From Actinomycetes bacterium (GTDB taxonomy: Bacteria > Actinomycetota > Actinomycetes > Propionibacteriales > Propionibacteriaceae): a stretch of DNA of 64,000 nt. Positions 1 through 7,722 of the stretch are shown piece by piece. A program made the translations under genes and the position numbers. The notes beneath the pieces were generated by a model, which had not been told where the DNA came from, ran no database searches, and worked only from the letters and a program-made list of their open reading frames with translations. How positions within the stretch are numbered: the first letter of the stretch is position 1; the number at the start of each line of letters is the position of its first letter. The stretch is from contig JAEVYS010000071.1 in NCBI GenBank assembly GCA_023392635.1, forward strand, positions 19,278 to 83,277. The letters run 5' to 3'.

Positions 1-2
1 GC

Positions 3-164
3 TACGCCTTCTTGCTTCCGGGTCATCACTTCTTCCACGTGCGTGATTCTGTTGTCCGGTCGGATTGGGACTTGTTGCAGGATGGCGACCTCTGTGTGTT
101 CACAGATGGACCAGCAAGCGACAAAGGAAAGCGGGCCCAGCGCGTGCGCCTAATGGCTTGGTAG
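3..164 (+). CDS. C-terminal fragment of a cold-shock-domain-like protein (5' end outside the window)
   Basis: An open frame enters from the left edge and ends at TAG 162-164. The readable 53 residues resemble the second half of a cold shock (CSD/OB-fold) nucleic-acid-binding domain: an FFHV-RD element, then a W-x-x-L-x-x-GD loop, then F-T and a KG-x-RAQ-x-V strand close to the stop. CSD proteins bind single-stranded RNA or DNA. The start is not visible, so it cannot be said whether the gene is intact. It lies in a stretch of broken accessory genes, so it may itself be a remnant. Assignment rests on motif resemblance only. Confidence 0.4.
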   Translation, partial: YAFLLPGHHFFHVRDSVVRSDWDLLQDGDLCVFTDGPASDKGKRAQRVRLMAW

Positions 165-319
165 GTGACGATCGTCGAGGTGCGGAGGGGCTCATGCCCA
201 CCCGTCGCTCCGACCTGCGCTCGTGTGCGGTGCCAGCCGCGTGGCGTTAGGAGGAGTCTTCGACCTCCTGGCAAGCACGACTCTCGGCATGATCGAGCGT
301 TTCGTCGCCCTCGGCCAGC

Positions 320-604
320 TTAAGTCCACAGTCGGCCGGCTCTGCGCAGGCGTTGCTTGCGTCCGATGATGGCGTTGTATGTGCGGCCAAGGGCGACGGC
401 GAGCATGAGGTCGGTGTCTCGCCAGGCGATGATCACTCGGTCTTCGGGCTCGGTGAAGGGGCCGGTGACGAGACGGGGCGCGAGGTCTCTGCGGAGCGCC
501 CTCGTCATGGCGTCCGAGTCCGGAGCGTTGCCCTGTTTGGCGTACTCGGCACGGAGCTTAACTCTGTTGGCGCTGTACCAATCCTTCTCACCTTGTTCAT
601 CGCG
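320..604 (-). pseudogene. Remnant of a SANT/HTH-like DNA-binding protein
   Basis: On the minus strand a frame open from a TAG (605-607) to a stop near 320 has coding-like composition. It encodes a segment with the order FTEPEDR-x-I-x-x-W, then LAVALGR-x-x-NAI-x-x-R-x-QRLRR. This resembles the short SANT/Myb-like helix-turn-helix modules of actinobacterial HNH and mobile-element proteins. The only ATG (508) lies inside the conserved part and residues upstream of it still look like protein, so the 5' end is probably lost. It sits among other degraded genes. Function cannot be assigned beyond probable DNA binding. Confidence 0.35.
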
Positions 605-1200
605 CTACTGAGGGACCACCAGGCTGCCGAGCGCGAGATGGAGCGCCAAGGCCCGGCTCGCACCAAAGAGCAGGCCGACTAGCAGAACGCTCTAGAGAAG
701 GCCGCACTGTCAGCGCATCACCGAAAGGCATCCTGGAACTCGAAAGGAAGCTCGCCGAGGCCGGCCCCGAGCTGGAGAAGGTCCTTGGTCGCGAAGCCAA
801 TATCCGGGGTGGATACGTCTACCTCATCTCGAACATCGGCGCGATCGGCGAGGGCATGGTCAAGATCGGGCTACCCGTCGGACAGAACCGCTCGGACCGG
901 GTTCACGACTAGGCGACGCCTCAGTCCCGTTCCGCTTCGACGTCGCCTCCCTCATCTCTAGTGACGGCGCTGTGGGCCTGGGGACTAGGCTCCGCCAGCC
1001 CTTGCCGACTGCGAGTTCCTCTGAGCGAATCCGGCCGAGGTCACGGCCCTCCTCGCCAAGATCGACGGATCGCACCTGCTGGAGTACCACCGTGCTACCA
1101 AAAGCCGCCGAGTGGCGAGCCTCTGGCCCACTCCACCCGACGGTGAGGGAGCCAAGCGAAGCCAATCGTCCGGGGCGGAGGAATCCGCACCGATGACTTA
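598..1200 (+). pseudogene. Degraded DUF4041 / T5orf172 (GIY-YIG-like) protein
   Basis: Pieces of one protein family appear in three successive frames. First comes a charged helical piece with REMERQ...KEQAD, ended by TAG at 679-681. A second frame carries LELERKLAEA followed by the T5orf172 signature GYVYLISNIG and the MVKIG strand, ended by TAG near 910. A third frame continues with DASVPFRFDV and L-I-S-S-D. In intact DUF4041 proteins these blocks are contiguous: a coiled coil and then a GIY-YIG-related domain, common in phages and plasmids. At least two frameshifts and one nonsense codon are needed to explain the layout, so the gene is dead. Confidence 0.6.
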
Positions 1201-1209
1201 TGACCGCCG

Positions 1210-1804
1210 GCAGAGAGCGGTATCTGGCGCTGGCGCACCGGCACCACTCTGAACACCGGTATGGCCCGCGGTGCGTGGGATCTCCGACGATGGTCATCAG
1301 TCAGGGCGGCGTCTTCGTTCCACCCCTCGGCTGTTGGCGAGCTGTTGAAACGGTGGGGCTGAGCCTGAGGGGCAAGTCCATCACCATTTCGTTGAGCCAT
1401 CGCGCGCTACTCGGGTCGAAACCGTGGCGGCACCAGGTCGGCTGACACTTCGAGGACACTGGGGACGCCACCCGGGGTCACCCCCCACCCCCTCAACGGA
1501 TGAGGGCCTGGCGAGGTCGGCCGGTCAACTCCTGGCTAGGTGCGCTGGCAATCCAGTGTTAGGAGTTCAGGCTTGCCGTTGCAGTGCTTGACCGACGTCG
1601 CCGTGCTGGCCTGCGTCGCCTACCTTGTGTGCTGGCCCGCCCTCACTTCACCGTCTGCCACGGCGGAGCACCACTCCTCTGCTGGCACTTCCGGGAGCAG
1701 TGACAAGGGGATTTGCAGCCTGATCGACAACCACGTCGGCGTCAAACGGGTCAGCTGGACGGGTTGTCACTTTCCCACAACAGCTCTTTTAGGTTGTCAG
1801 TTCA
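1210..1804. other. Non-coding stretch ending in a possible IS21-type insertion-sequence terminus
   Basis: No convincing gene is visible here. The right part, about 1720-1804, is noteworthy. Homology to cpaF stops abruptly just to its right. Read on the minus strand it begins with TGAACTGACAACC and repeats GTGACAACCCG about 25 bases further in. A 5'-TG end with short internal repeats is typical of IS21-family termini. No transposase gene remains, so this would be a solo end left after deletion. The family name is a guess from end structure only. Confidence 0.25.
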
Positions 1805-2598
1805 CTCCTTAGGTGGATGTGGTGGGCGATCTGTCGGTAGGCCTCCGCCACACTCAGGACGCCGCCCTGGGCGACCCGCGAGGCCAACCGGTCCATGGTG
1901 GAGTCGGCCGAGTGGGAGTGCGTGGTGGACAGGGTGCCCGCGCCCGCCGTCATGGCCTCGAACATGGCGCCGGCCTCCCCACCACGGACCTCGCCCACGA
2001 TCAGCCGCGAGAGGTTCTGGCGCAGCGCCTCGGGGATCAGGTCGGCGACGCTGAACTCGCCCACCCGCCGGCCGTCCTGCACCTCGCCCATGCCGACCCG
2101 TGACTGCAGCGCGAGCATGTTGCGGCGGTGCGGCTGGAGGTGGGTGAGGAGCTCGTAGTCGGTCTCCAGGGTCCCGAATCGCTCGTTGTGCGGGATCGCT
2201 GCGATCAGTGCGCGAAGCAGCGTGGTCTTGCCGGCGCCCTGATCGCCGGAGATGACCATGGACTTGCGCGCCAGCACGGCGGCATGGAGGAAGCGCGCAA
2301 CCTCCTCGGGCATCATGCCGCCGGCAGCAAGCCTGCGCAGGTCGATGTCGGTGAGCGTGTGGTGCCTGATGGTCACGGACGGGCGGTAGCTCAACCCGAA
2401 GCCGATCGCGTGCAGCCGGAACCGGTCGCCGAGGGCGAGCGTCAGCATCGGATGCGCATCATCGAACGGGCGGGCCGGCGCCACCGACTCGCCGAGGAAC
2501 CGGACGGCCTCCACCAGTTCCTCGTCGCTGTCCGCCACCGGCGGACGCTGCTCGCGGCGGCCGTCGGCGAACTGGACCACCACGGAGTCGCAGCCGTG
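1789..2598 (-). pseudogene. cpaF: cpaF/tadA secretion ATPase, 3' fragment
   Basis: This is the C-terminal piece of a CpaF/TadA (VirB11-like) ATPase that powers Tad pili. It starts in frame at the attachment core: HG-CDS-VVVQFADGRRE follows directly on the end of the 5' fragment at 11780-12177. It keeps the Walker A GDQGAGKTT, the aspartate-box region (ETDYELL), Walker B-like LIVGEVRGGE, and the TTHSHSADST segment. It ends after AYRQIAHHIHL with a foreign RSELTT tail and a stop at 1789. Family members normally continue for tens of residues as IVH plus a C-terminal domain, so the 3' end is also lost, probably to an insertion sequence. The gene is therefore broken at two places. Confidence 0.85.
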
Positions 2599-2619
2599 AG
2601 ATACGCATTAACCTTCTCG
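2594..2619. other. Left attachment site of the element (core plus integrase arm)
   Basis: The core is CCGTG at 2594-2598, with cpaF sequence on its left. On the element side GCATTAACCTTCTCG (2605-2619) is the mirror image, with two mismatches, of the arm at the other end (CGAGAACCTTAACGC, 11756-11770). Together these form the inverted arms of a serine-integrase attP. Confidence 0.8.
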
Positions 2620-2686
2620 GCTCGCAAGGCGTTCTGCAAAGACTGCGGAGAGGCGCGAGCCCCGCGCCCGGCCTCCTTCCCTTCCG

Positions 2687-2741
2687 TGTGACAATGACCC
2701 TGGGAAGGGATCGTTGCAGGGCCAAAAGGGCAGCGGCACGG
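2687..2741. repeat. Direct repeat, copy 1, left of the nuclease gene
   Basis: This 55-bp segment aligns without gaps to 4084-4138; roughly three quarters of positions match. The most conserved part is GGGATCG-y-TGCA-r-GGCCAA-r-AGGGC. The two copies bracket the McrB-N/nuclease gene. The surrounding 2620-2863 holds no gene that I can support. Confidence 0.55.
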
Positions 2742-2863
2742 GCCCGTCGGGGCCCCCTGGGGCGCATCGGCCTTGTCTTGAGGTCGGCCGCGCCGGCCGG
2801 TACAGGCCGGGCTCGCTTCCTAAGTAACGGCGCTCGGTACCGCTGTGATGCGATGCTGCTCGC

Positions 2864-3958
2864 ATGGACGTCAGGGACTGCCTCGAAGGCGTACGGACTC
2901 TCGGATATGACCCCGCACTCGGCCGACAGCAGCCAGCACTGGGCCACCTCAGACTCGTGAAGGCGGCGCTACCCGCTCACCTGCCGCCCGAGGGCTACAA
3001 GGTCCTCGTATCGGGCGCCGGGATCTCTCTAGCCCACGTCCCATGGATCGCGGTACTCGACCCGTCCGTCACCGCCACTGCTCAGTCGGGCCTATATGTG
3101 GTCTACCTCTACTCGACCGATCTGACGCGTGTGTATCTGACCATGAACCAGGGCGTCACGGCGCACAAGGAGAATGCGCTTGCGCTCGGACTCGGCGAGA
3201 CGGCTGCGGAAAGGACGGCTCTCGCTGCGCTCGCCAAGGAGACGGCTGCCATTCGTGACGAACTCGGATCGACGATTCTGGCCGGCCTTACGCACGCGAT
3301 CAACCTCGGCGCCCAGCGCTATCTGGCGAGGGGGTACGAGATCGGCACGATCGCGGCGATTGAGTACGACACGGCGGCACTGCCACCGGAGGCACAGCTC
3401 AAGCAGGATCTCTACCGTTTCTTGGAGATCTACGAGGCCACGGTCGAGGTGCGAACACGGCTGACAGCGCAGAACCCGAGTTTGTACAACACCCCTGCTA
3501 TCGCGAGTCCGTCTCCGGGCCCGGCCAGCATCTTCCGACCGAAGGATGCCAGCGACTACACGGCAACCGTCACGGCCCACACTCAGCATCGAACGCGGAA
3601 GCACGAAGCAGTGGTCAGGGCATACGGCGAGCACGCGCGGGATGCCGGGTGGACCCCGGCGACGAACGTCCACCCTCGTGATCTGGTTCTTCGCAAGGGC
3701 CAGACGGAGGTGTTGTGTGAAGTCAAGGTCGTAGGTCCGAACGCCGAGCATGCCGTCAGGGAGGCGATCGGGCAGCTATTCACGTATCGCTACTTCTACC
3801 CGACCGCCCAGCCGTCCCCACTGCTCGCGGTGTTCTCGAAGCCCGTCGGCGATGCCTTCGTCGACTTACTGGAAGCGATTGGAATCTCGTCGGTATGGGC
3901 TGAAGGCGGCGATCAATGGGGCGGTTCCCAGACAGCGAAATCTCAGGGCCTCTCGTAG
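2864..3958 (+). CDS. McrB-N (DUF3578) domain fused to a PD-(D/E)XK nuclease; probable modification-dependent restriction endonuclease
   Basis: This 364-residue protein has two modules. Residues about 1-200 match the McrB N-terminal/DUF3578 fold, seen in the blocks YKVLVSGAG, VPWIAVLDPSVTATAQ-x-G-YVVYLYS and VYLTMNQGVT; in McrB this domain reads modified bases in DNA. Residues about 245-320 carry a PD-(D/E)XK nuclease core: E248, D273 in HPRDLVL, and E286-V-K288 in LCEVKVV. The GTPase (AAA) domain of McrB is absent, so it should act alone as a type IV-like enzyme. The ATG at 2864 gives the full first domain. It stands alone in the element, bracketed by direct repeats, which suggests an exchangeable cargo cassette. 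Function is inferred from domains. Confidence 0.75.
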   Translation: MDVRDCLEGVRTLGYDPALGRQQPALGHLRLVKAALPAHLPPEGYKVLVSGAGISLAHVPWIAVLDPSVTATAQSGLYVVYLYSTDLTRVYLTMNQGVTAHKENALALGLGETAAERTALAALAKETAAIRDELGSTILAGLTHAINLGAQRYLARGYEIGTIAAIEYDTAALPPEAQLKQDLYRFLEIYEATVEVRTRLTAQNPSLYNTPAIASPSPGPASIFRPKDASDYTATVTAHTQHRTRKHEAVVRAYGEHARDAGWTPATNVHPRDLVLRKGQTEVLCEVKVVGPNAEHAVREAIGQLFTYRYFYPTAQPSPLLAVFSKPVGDAFVDLLEAIGISSVWAEGGDQWGGSQTAKSQGLS

Positions 3959-4083
3959 GCGATCCCCGAAGGTCGGACACGAGGGAGGTTTCGCGGTGGC
4001 ATACCCCCTAACCTCCTAGCGGCAGGTGGCGTCGTATCACCCTCCGACCCGACGGAGCCCCCGTCTCGGCCCCTTCGGCCCTC

Positions 4084-4138
4084 TGTGGAAATGATCGCGG
4101 AGAGGGATCGCTGCAAGGCCAAGAGGGCGGCGGGCAGG
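4084..4138. repeat. Direct repeat, copy 2, right of the nuclease gene
   Basis: This is the second copy of the 55-bp repeat at 2687-2741, same orientation and ungapped alignment. It lies in the 248-bp gap between the nuclease gene and the convergent TIGR02391 gene. No other element is visible in that gap. Confidence 0.55.
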
Positions 4139-4206
4139 AAACTCTTGGGGGGCTCCCCCCTGGGGGTGCCATTGGGCGGAGTCCCTGGCCGTCGTCGGCG
4201 CCGCGG

Positions 4207-4941
4207 TCAGACTTCCTCGACGTGCGCAACGCACGCGCGGTCGGTCCATCGGGCGAGGAGGCTGATCGCTGCCATGGTCTCTAGCGCCTCTTGCTCGGAC
4301 GGATCGTCGAGGGCGTCATGGTGCATGGGGTTTCGGACGCCCGCGTATAGCGCCTGCCCAAGGAGCATCGCCCCGCGGTGGACGTCTTGGTAGGTCTTGC
4401 TCCCGTCGTTGTCCATCACACGTAGTCGCGGCTTTCCCGGCTGAGGGGGATCAAGGGTGAACGCCTGCGCGAACGCGTCGCCCTCGCCTATGTCTCGCCG
4501 CCCGAGCTTCCGTTGCACTTCGGCATTCAGACGAATCAGAGCCTGCCCAATAGCGGAGTTGTAAGCGCCGATGCGCCAGTACGGCGTTGCGCCCTCCCAG
4601 ACCCAGGGGTGGAGTTCCCCTGCCGTGACGGGAGGCATCACGTCGCCGAGATTTTGACGCAACTCCTCGTCGCGTTCGAGCTCCGCGATGGCCTTGAGCG
4701 CGAGCCACCTCAAGTACGCGGGACTGTTGTACCCGCTGTAGAGGCTGCGCTGCTCGGACGGGAGCACACGGCGCACCACCTGCTCGGCAACGTGCAGCCG
4801 CTTCTGCAAGTCGTCAGTAGTGACCGGAAATGCCTTCTGGGGATGGCCGTACCGGGTCTCTTCTCCGGTGGGCACCTTCGTGGCTGCCCAGACGTAGTCG
4901 TGCAGCACCTCCAGCGCCCACGCTCGGTTGAGTTCGCCCAT
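4207..4941 (-). CDS. TIGR02391 (Hypoth_Ymh) family protein with HEPN-like motif
   Basis: The protein has 244 residues. The last third fits the TIGR02391/Hypoth_Ymh family of phage- and island-borne proteins. The pattern is a helix with LLGQALYAGVRNP, then H207-H208 and a final EALETMAAISLLARWTDRA helix. The R203-N-P-x-x-H207/8 arrangement resembles the R-x4-6-H active site of HEPN ribonucleases, which act in abortive infection; this link is an inference. The N-terminal 150 residues, with many Trp and Tyr, are not recognised. It is transcribed toward the nuclease gene and away from the three-gene operon. Confidence 0.55.
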   Translation of the reverse strand: MGELNRAWALEVLHDYVWAATKVPTGEETRYGHPQKAFPVTTDDLQKRLHVAEQVVRRVLPSEQRSLYSGYNSPAYLRWLALKAIAELERDEELRQNLGDVMPPVTAGELHPWVWEGATPYWRIGAYNSAIGQALIRLNAEVQRKLGRRDIGEGDAFAQAFTLDPPQPGKPRLRVMDNDGSKTYQDVHRGAMLLGQALYAGVRNPMHHDALDDPSEQEALETMAAISLLARWTDRACVAHVEEV

Positions 4942-5059
4942 GCGGCGAGCGTATCGAGCGGCGGGGGCAGGCGGGGCCGGGCTGACAAGTCAACGGGCTC
5001 CGCCCCATGCGGCAGGCTCTCTCCGGGTTGGCCTAGAGCCCGCCGCACGGGCAAGGGCG

Positions 5060-5920
5060 TTACCTGGCGGCGGCGTTGAGCGCCCGGACCTGCTCCGGGC
5101 TCGCCTGACGCAGCGTGTTGGCTCGCCTGCTGTTCTCCCGCCGTTCGCGGAGCTCGGCCACGGTGGCGAGGGCGAGGCGGACGCCGTGGTAAGCGCCTTG
5201 TGCTGCCCGCACGAGCGCGAAGTCGGCACCCTCGCGATAGGAGTCGAGGGCTAGTTCGCGCACGGCCTTGGTCTCAGTGAGCTCGTGGTCGTTCAGGGTG
5301 GCGGTACGGGGTGAATGCGTCGGCGCGAACAGCTCGACGACGCAATGGGGCACCGCGAGGACTGGGAGAAGCTTGGCGAGTCCGCGGAGGCCCGAGGGGT
5401 CGGGCGGGCTGTCCTGCAGGTTCGCGTAGGCCGTCAGGGCGGACAGGATGGCCTCAGCTCGCTTGACCTCTCGGGAGGTGTCTGTCCTGAACGCGACGTC
5501 CCGGTCGAGGGGCTTGATGCGGTCGAGCTTGGCGGCGACCTCCACGAGTTCGCGGGCGAGTTCGTCGAATGACGGGGTCAGGTCGGCCACGGCCTTGTCG
5601 ATGATCCCGGGCAGCGTCGGGCGGGCAAGCTCTGGCGCGTCCTGCGCCATGTGGCGACGGATTAGGGCGGCGGCGTCGGCCTTGGCGACACGGTCAATAC
5701 CGTCGGCGACCGCCTTAGCGGCCCCGGCTTCCGGGGCGCCCCAAAGGGTGGCAGCGACCTCGCGGGCGACGGTGTCGGGTTCGGGCTGTGCTGCGAGGAG
5801 GTCCCGGGCGGCGTTGCTTGCAGATGGCGGGGGGAGTTCGGCGAGGACGTAGGCGCGGCGAATGGCCTCAATCTGAGAGGCGGGGTTGGTTGAGAAGCTG
5901 GCGGTCTGCGGCTGGTACAT
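5060..5920 (-). CDS. Hypothetical protein, third gene of an unknown operon
   Basis: This 286-residue protein is not recognised. It is mostly helical and rich in Ala, Arg, Glu and Leu, with no signal peptide or membrane segment. Residues about 110-150 (DLTPSFDELARELVEVAAKLDRI) could form a coiled coil, and the C-terminus is strongly basic (LRERRENSRRANTLRQ). It follows the gene at 5930-6346 after only 9 bases, so the three genes 6582 to 5060 form one transcription unit. A soluble structural or nucleic-acid-associated role is possible, but the sequence gives no catalytic motif. Confidence 0.6.
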   Translation of the reverse strand: MYQPQTASFSTNPASQIEAIRRAYVLAELPPPSASNAARDLLAAQPEPDTVAREVAATLWGAPEAGAAKAVADGIDRVAKADAAALIRRHMAQDAPELARPTLPGIIDKAVADLTPSFDELARELVEVAAKLDRIKPLDRDVAFRTDTSREVKRAEAILSALTAYANLQDSPPDPSGLRGLAKLLPVLAVPHCVVELFAPTHSPRTATLNDHELTETKAVRELALDSYREGADFALVRAAQGAYHGVRLALATVAELRERRENSRRANTLRQASPEQVRALNAAAR

Positions 5921-5929
5921 GAGGGGTCC

Positions 5930-6346
5930 TTATCGGTTGGAGGGGTTGGTGAGGTAGGCCGCTAGATCTGCGGCGGTCTGGGTGTGGTCTCCGAGGTGGC
6001 GCGCTAGTTCCGCCGTACTGCTCTGCGGGGGCGCCGGGGGAGTGCTGAGCGGGGTTGCGCTGGGCTCGCCCAATGCCTCGTCCATACTTCGAGGCTGCGG
6101 GTAGACGTGCCTGTACCACTCGGCGAACCTCGCCTCCGGCGTGTCAGGGTTGGCGGCGGGGGCGGTGGCGGCGTCGGCCCCAATTTGGCCCTCGATCTCG
6201 GCTCCGGTCGGCTCCGGGAGGTGCGGGCGTCCGCTCGGGTCCACGTGGGTGTCGAGTGTTCGCAACGGGAGCGCGGCCTCGAACCACGCCGCGAAACGCT
6301 CTGCGGGGGCCTTCAGGTCCGCTTCAGTCTCTGCGGTGTCGGTCAC
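5930..6346 (-). CDS. Hypothetical protein, second gene of the unknown operon
   Basis: The protein has 138 residues, is acidic and rich in Ala, Pro, Thr and Glu. Two related motifs occur inside it: RFAAWFEAALP near the N-terminus and RFAEWYRHVYP near the middle, which look like a repeated short helix. The rest appears disordered. The ATG overlaps the stop of the upstream gene by four bases (ATGA), indicating coupled translation. No family is recognised. The duplicated RFA-x-W motif could be a protein-binding element; that is speculation. Confidence 0.6.
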   Translation of the reverse strand: MTDTAETEADLKAPAERFAAWFEAALPLRTLDTHVDPSGRPHLPEPTGAEIEGQIGADAATAPAANPDTPEARFAEWYRHVYPQPRSMDEALGEPSATPLSTPPAPPQSSTAELARHLGDHTQTAADLAAYLTNPSNR

Positions 6347-6582
6347 TTTGGGTCGCTCTCTGTGACCGCGGGGGCCGTGCGCGTCGAGGGCTCCAGGGGG
6401 GCGGCGAGTCCTCGCCGGACCTTCTCGTTGTGGAGGTCGAGGTAGGAGGGACGAACGCCGAGGCGGACGAGTAGCCGCTCCAGGCGAGCGTGCTGAACCT
6501 TGCGCTCACGCCGGGTCGGCTGCGGAGCGAGGAACTCGCTGGGTATGTCGGCGAGGAGGTCAAGGGGTGCGGTTGTGGTCAT
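6343..6582 (-). CDS. Small hypothetical protein, first gene of the unknown operon
   Basis: The protein has 79 residues. The middle is basic and probably helical (PTRRERKVQHARLERLLVRLG) and is followed by SYLDLHNEKVRRGL, so nucleic-acid binding is possible. It leads an operon of three genes joined by an ATGA overlap and a 9-base gap. About 210 bp upstream, between it and the opposite end of the intergenic region, lies the long palindrome at 6795-6899, a candidate control or replication site. The family is unknown. Confidence 0.55.
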   Translation of the reverse strand: MTTTAPLDLLADIPSEFLAPQPTRRERKVQHARLERLLVRLGVRPSYLDLHNEKVRRGLAAPLEPSTRTAPAVTESDPK

Positions 6583-7156
6583 TGTGTCCTAGTCGTGGGG
6601 TTTGCTGATCTGGCGTGGCCGGAGCGCCGAACGGCGGAGCTCGGCGCGGGCAGCTGCGGTAGAGGGGCGTTTCGGTCATGGCGTAGAGCTCCTAAGTGTG
6701 GGAAAGAGGGCGGAGTGTCCCTTACCTCAGAAGTCGGCCGAGAGGCCCCCGATTGCTCGCCGAGGAGCGGGGGCGGGGGTCTCTTGCGATGGGGGCGTGA
6801 CCTTGTGACCTTAGAAAGGTCACTCTCGTTTCTTTTATAGGAGAGAGAGACTCCTAAGAGAGAAACGAAAGTGACCTAACTACGGTCACAAGGTCACGCG
6901 GCGAGCTCGGCGCCGTGCGCCTCGACGCGAATACGGGAGGCGTCCCACCTCCCGGCTCCGGCGCCACGACGGACGGCCATGCCAGGCGGGCCGGCTCAAT
7001 GGTCACGCGGACAAAGACGCGGCCCAGAGGAGGTCCTGGCGGGCGTCCCGAGTCTCCGCGAACGTCTGCGGCGTCGGGCCCATGCGGCGCTCGGGCTTGA
7101 CCCGGAGCGGCCTGGAGCTCGGCGCGGCGGTGTGGGGAGGGTCGTCGCCGGCTTCT
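6583..7156. other. 574-bp intergenic region containing the palindrome; no supported gene
   Basis: Apart from the 105-bp palindrome (6795-6899), only very short frames occur here. One of 28 codons on the minus strand (about 6895-6981) and one of 39 codons (about 6561-6680) start with ATG, but neither shows family features. This stretch probably holds the promoter of the operon below 6582. Confidence 0.4.
6795..6899. repeat. 105-bp near-perfect palindrome with GTGACCT iterons
   Basis: Position 6795 pairs with 6899 and so on inward to a centre at 6847, with only about eight or nine mismatches per 52-base arm. Each arm reads GCGTGACCTTGTGACC, then a GGTCACT-y-TCGTTTCT block, then TAGGAG near the centre. 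The heptamer GTGACCT or its complement therefore recurs three times in each arm. Repeated half-sites in a long inverted repeat suit a regulator-binding site, a replication or transfer origin, or a strong bidirectional terminator. The sequence alone does not choose. Confidence 0.8.
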
Positions 7157-7447
7157 CTAGCGACGACCGGGCACCGGAGGCGCGCGGCGGCCATTCTCGA
7201 CGACACGGCAGTCGCGGCAGGCGCGCCCGAGGCCGTCCGGCTCGCGGGTGTCGGCGCCGAACGCCGGGACGGGCTTACCGGCGTGGCAGACGCGGCGGAC
7301 CTTGAAACCGCGCGCCTTGCGCCATTCAATCCGGGCCAGGGTCGAGGCGAGGACGAGGTCGGCCTCCTCGGGGTCCGGGAAATAGTCGGCGACGAGGCGC
7401 CGGAGGCGGGCCAGGAGAGACCGCTCCAGGTGGGCTCTATGGTGCAT
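7157..7447 (-). CDS. Small Cys-rich (probable zinc-binding) hypothetical protein
   Basis: The protein has 96 residues and strong GC preference at third codon positions, which supports coding. The N-terminal half is a helix-rich segment (LERSLLARLRRLVADYF). The second half carries C-H-A-GKPVPAFGADTREPDGLGRAC-RDC, similar to the C-x-x-C-x-K-P-x-x-x-F...DGL-x-x-x-C-x-x-C layout of small zinc-binding modules in phage and HNH-associated proteins; one of the usual Cys positions is His here. No partner gene is adjacent. DNA or RNA binding is plausible. Confidence 0.5.
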   Translation of the reverse strand: MHHRAHLERSLLARLRRLVADYFPDPEEADLVLASTLARIEWRKARGFKVRRVCHAGKPVPAFGADTREPDGLGRACRDCRVVENGRRAPPVPGRR

Positions 7448-7722
7448 CGCAGAAGCTCCTCAGGGGGGCCGGAAAAAGGGGGCGCGGGAGGGCCCTATAA
7501 GTGGAGTCGGCCAGAAGATGCTCAGGTGCTCACGTCGAAGGCTGCAACTACGCCGGGAAGGCATCATGGCCCGCGGGCGTGCGGGGGCGGCGGGCTTGCA
7601 CATCGCCCACGACGGCCCTGGGAACGTCTGAGTTGCAGCGAGTGCGGCGGTTCGCTCCCGGGGCCCCCACGGCCCCGCCCCGGCAACCACCCGGAAGACG
7701 GTTACACCACTACGATCAGGCC

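Noticed and set aside
1540..1812. A 90-codon plus-strand frame with a hydrophobic start
   Set aside because: It runs through the suspected insertion-sequence end and has no family or good start site.
2608..2865. Minus-strand frames at 2608-2865 and 4008-4229 with similar products
   Set aside because: Their likeness comes from the 55-bp DNA direct repeat; no start signals or family support coding.
7003..7329. A 108-codon minus-strand frame overlapping the small Cys-rich gene
   Set aside because: The alternative frame at 7157-7447 has better third-position GC bias and a conserved Cys pattern.
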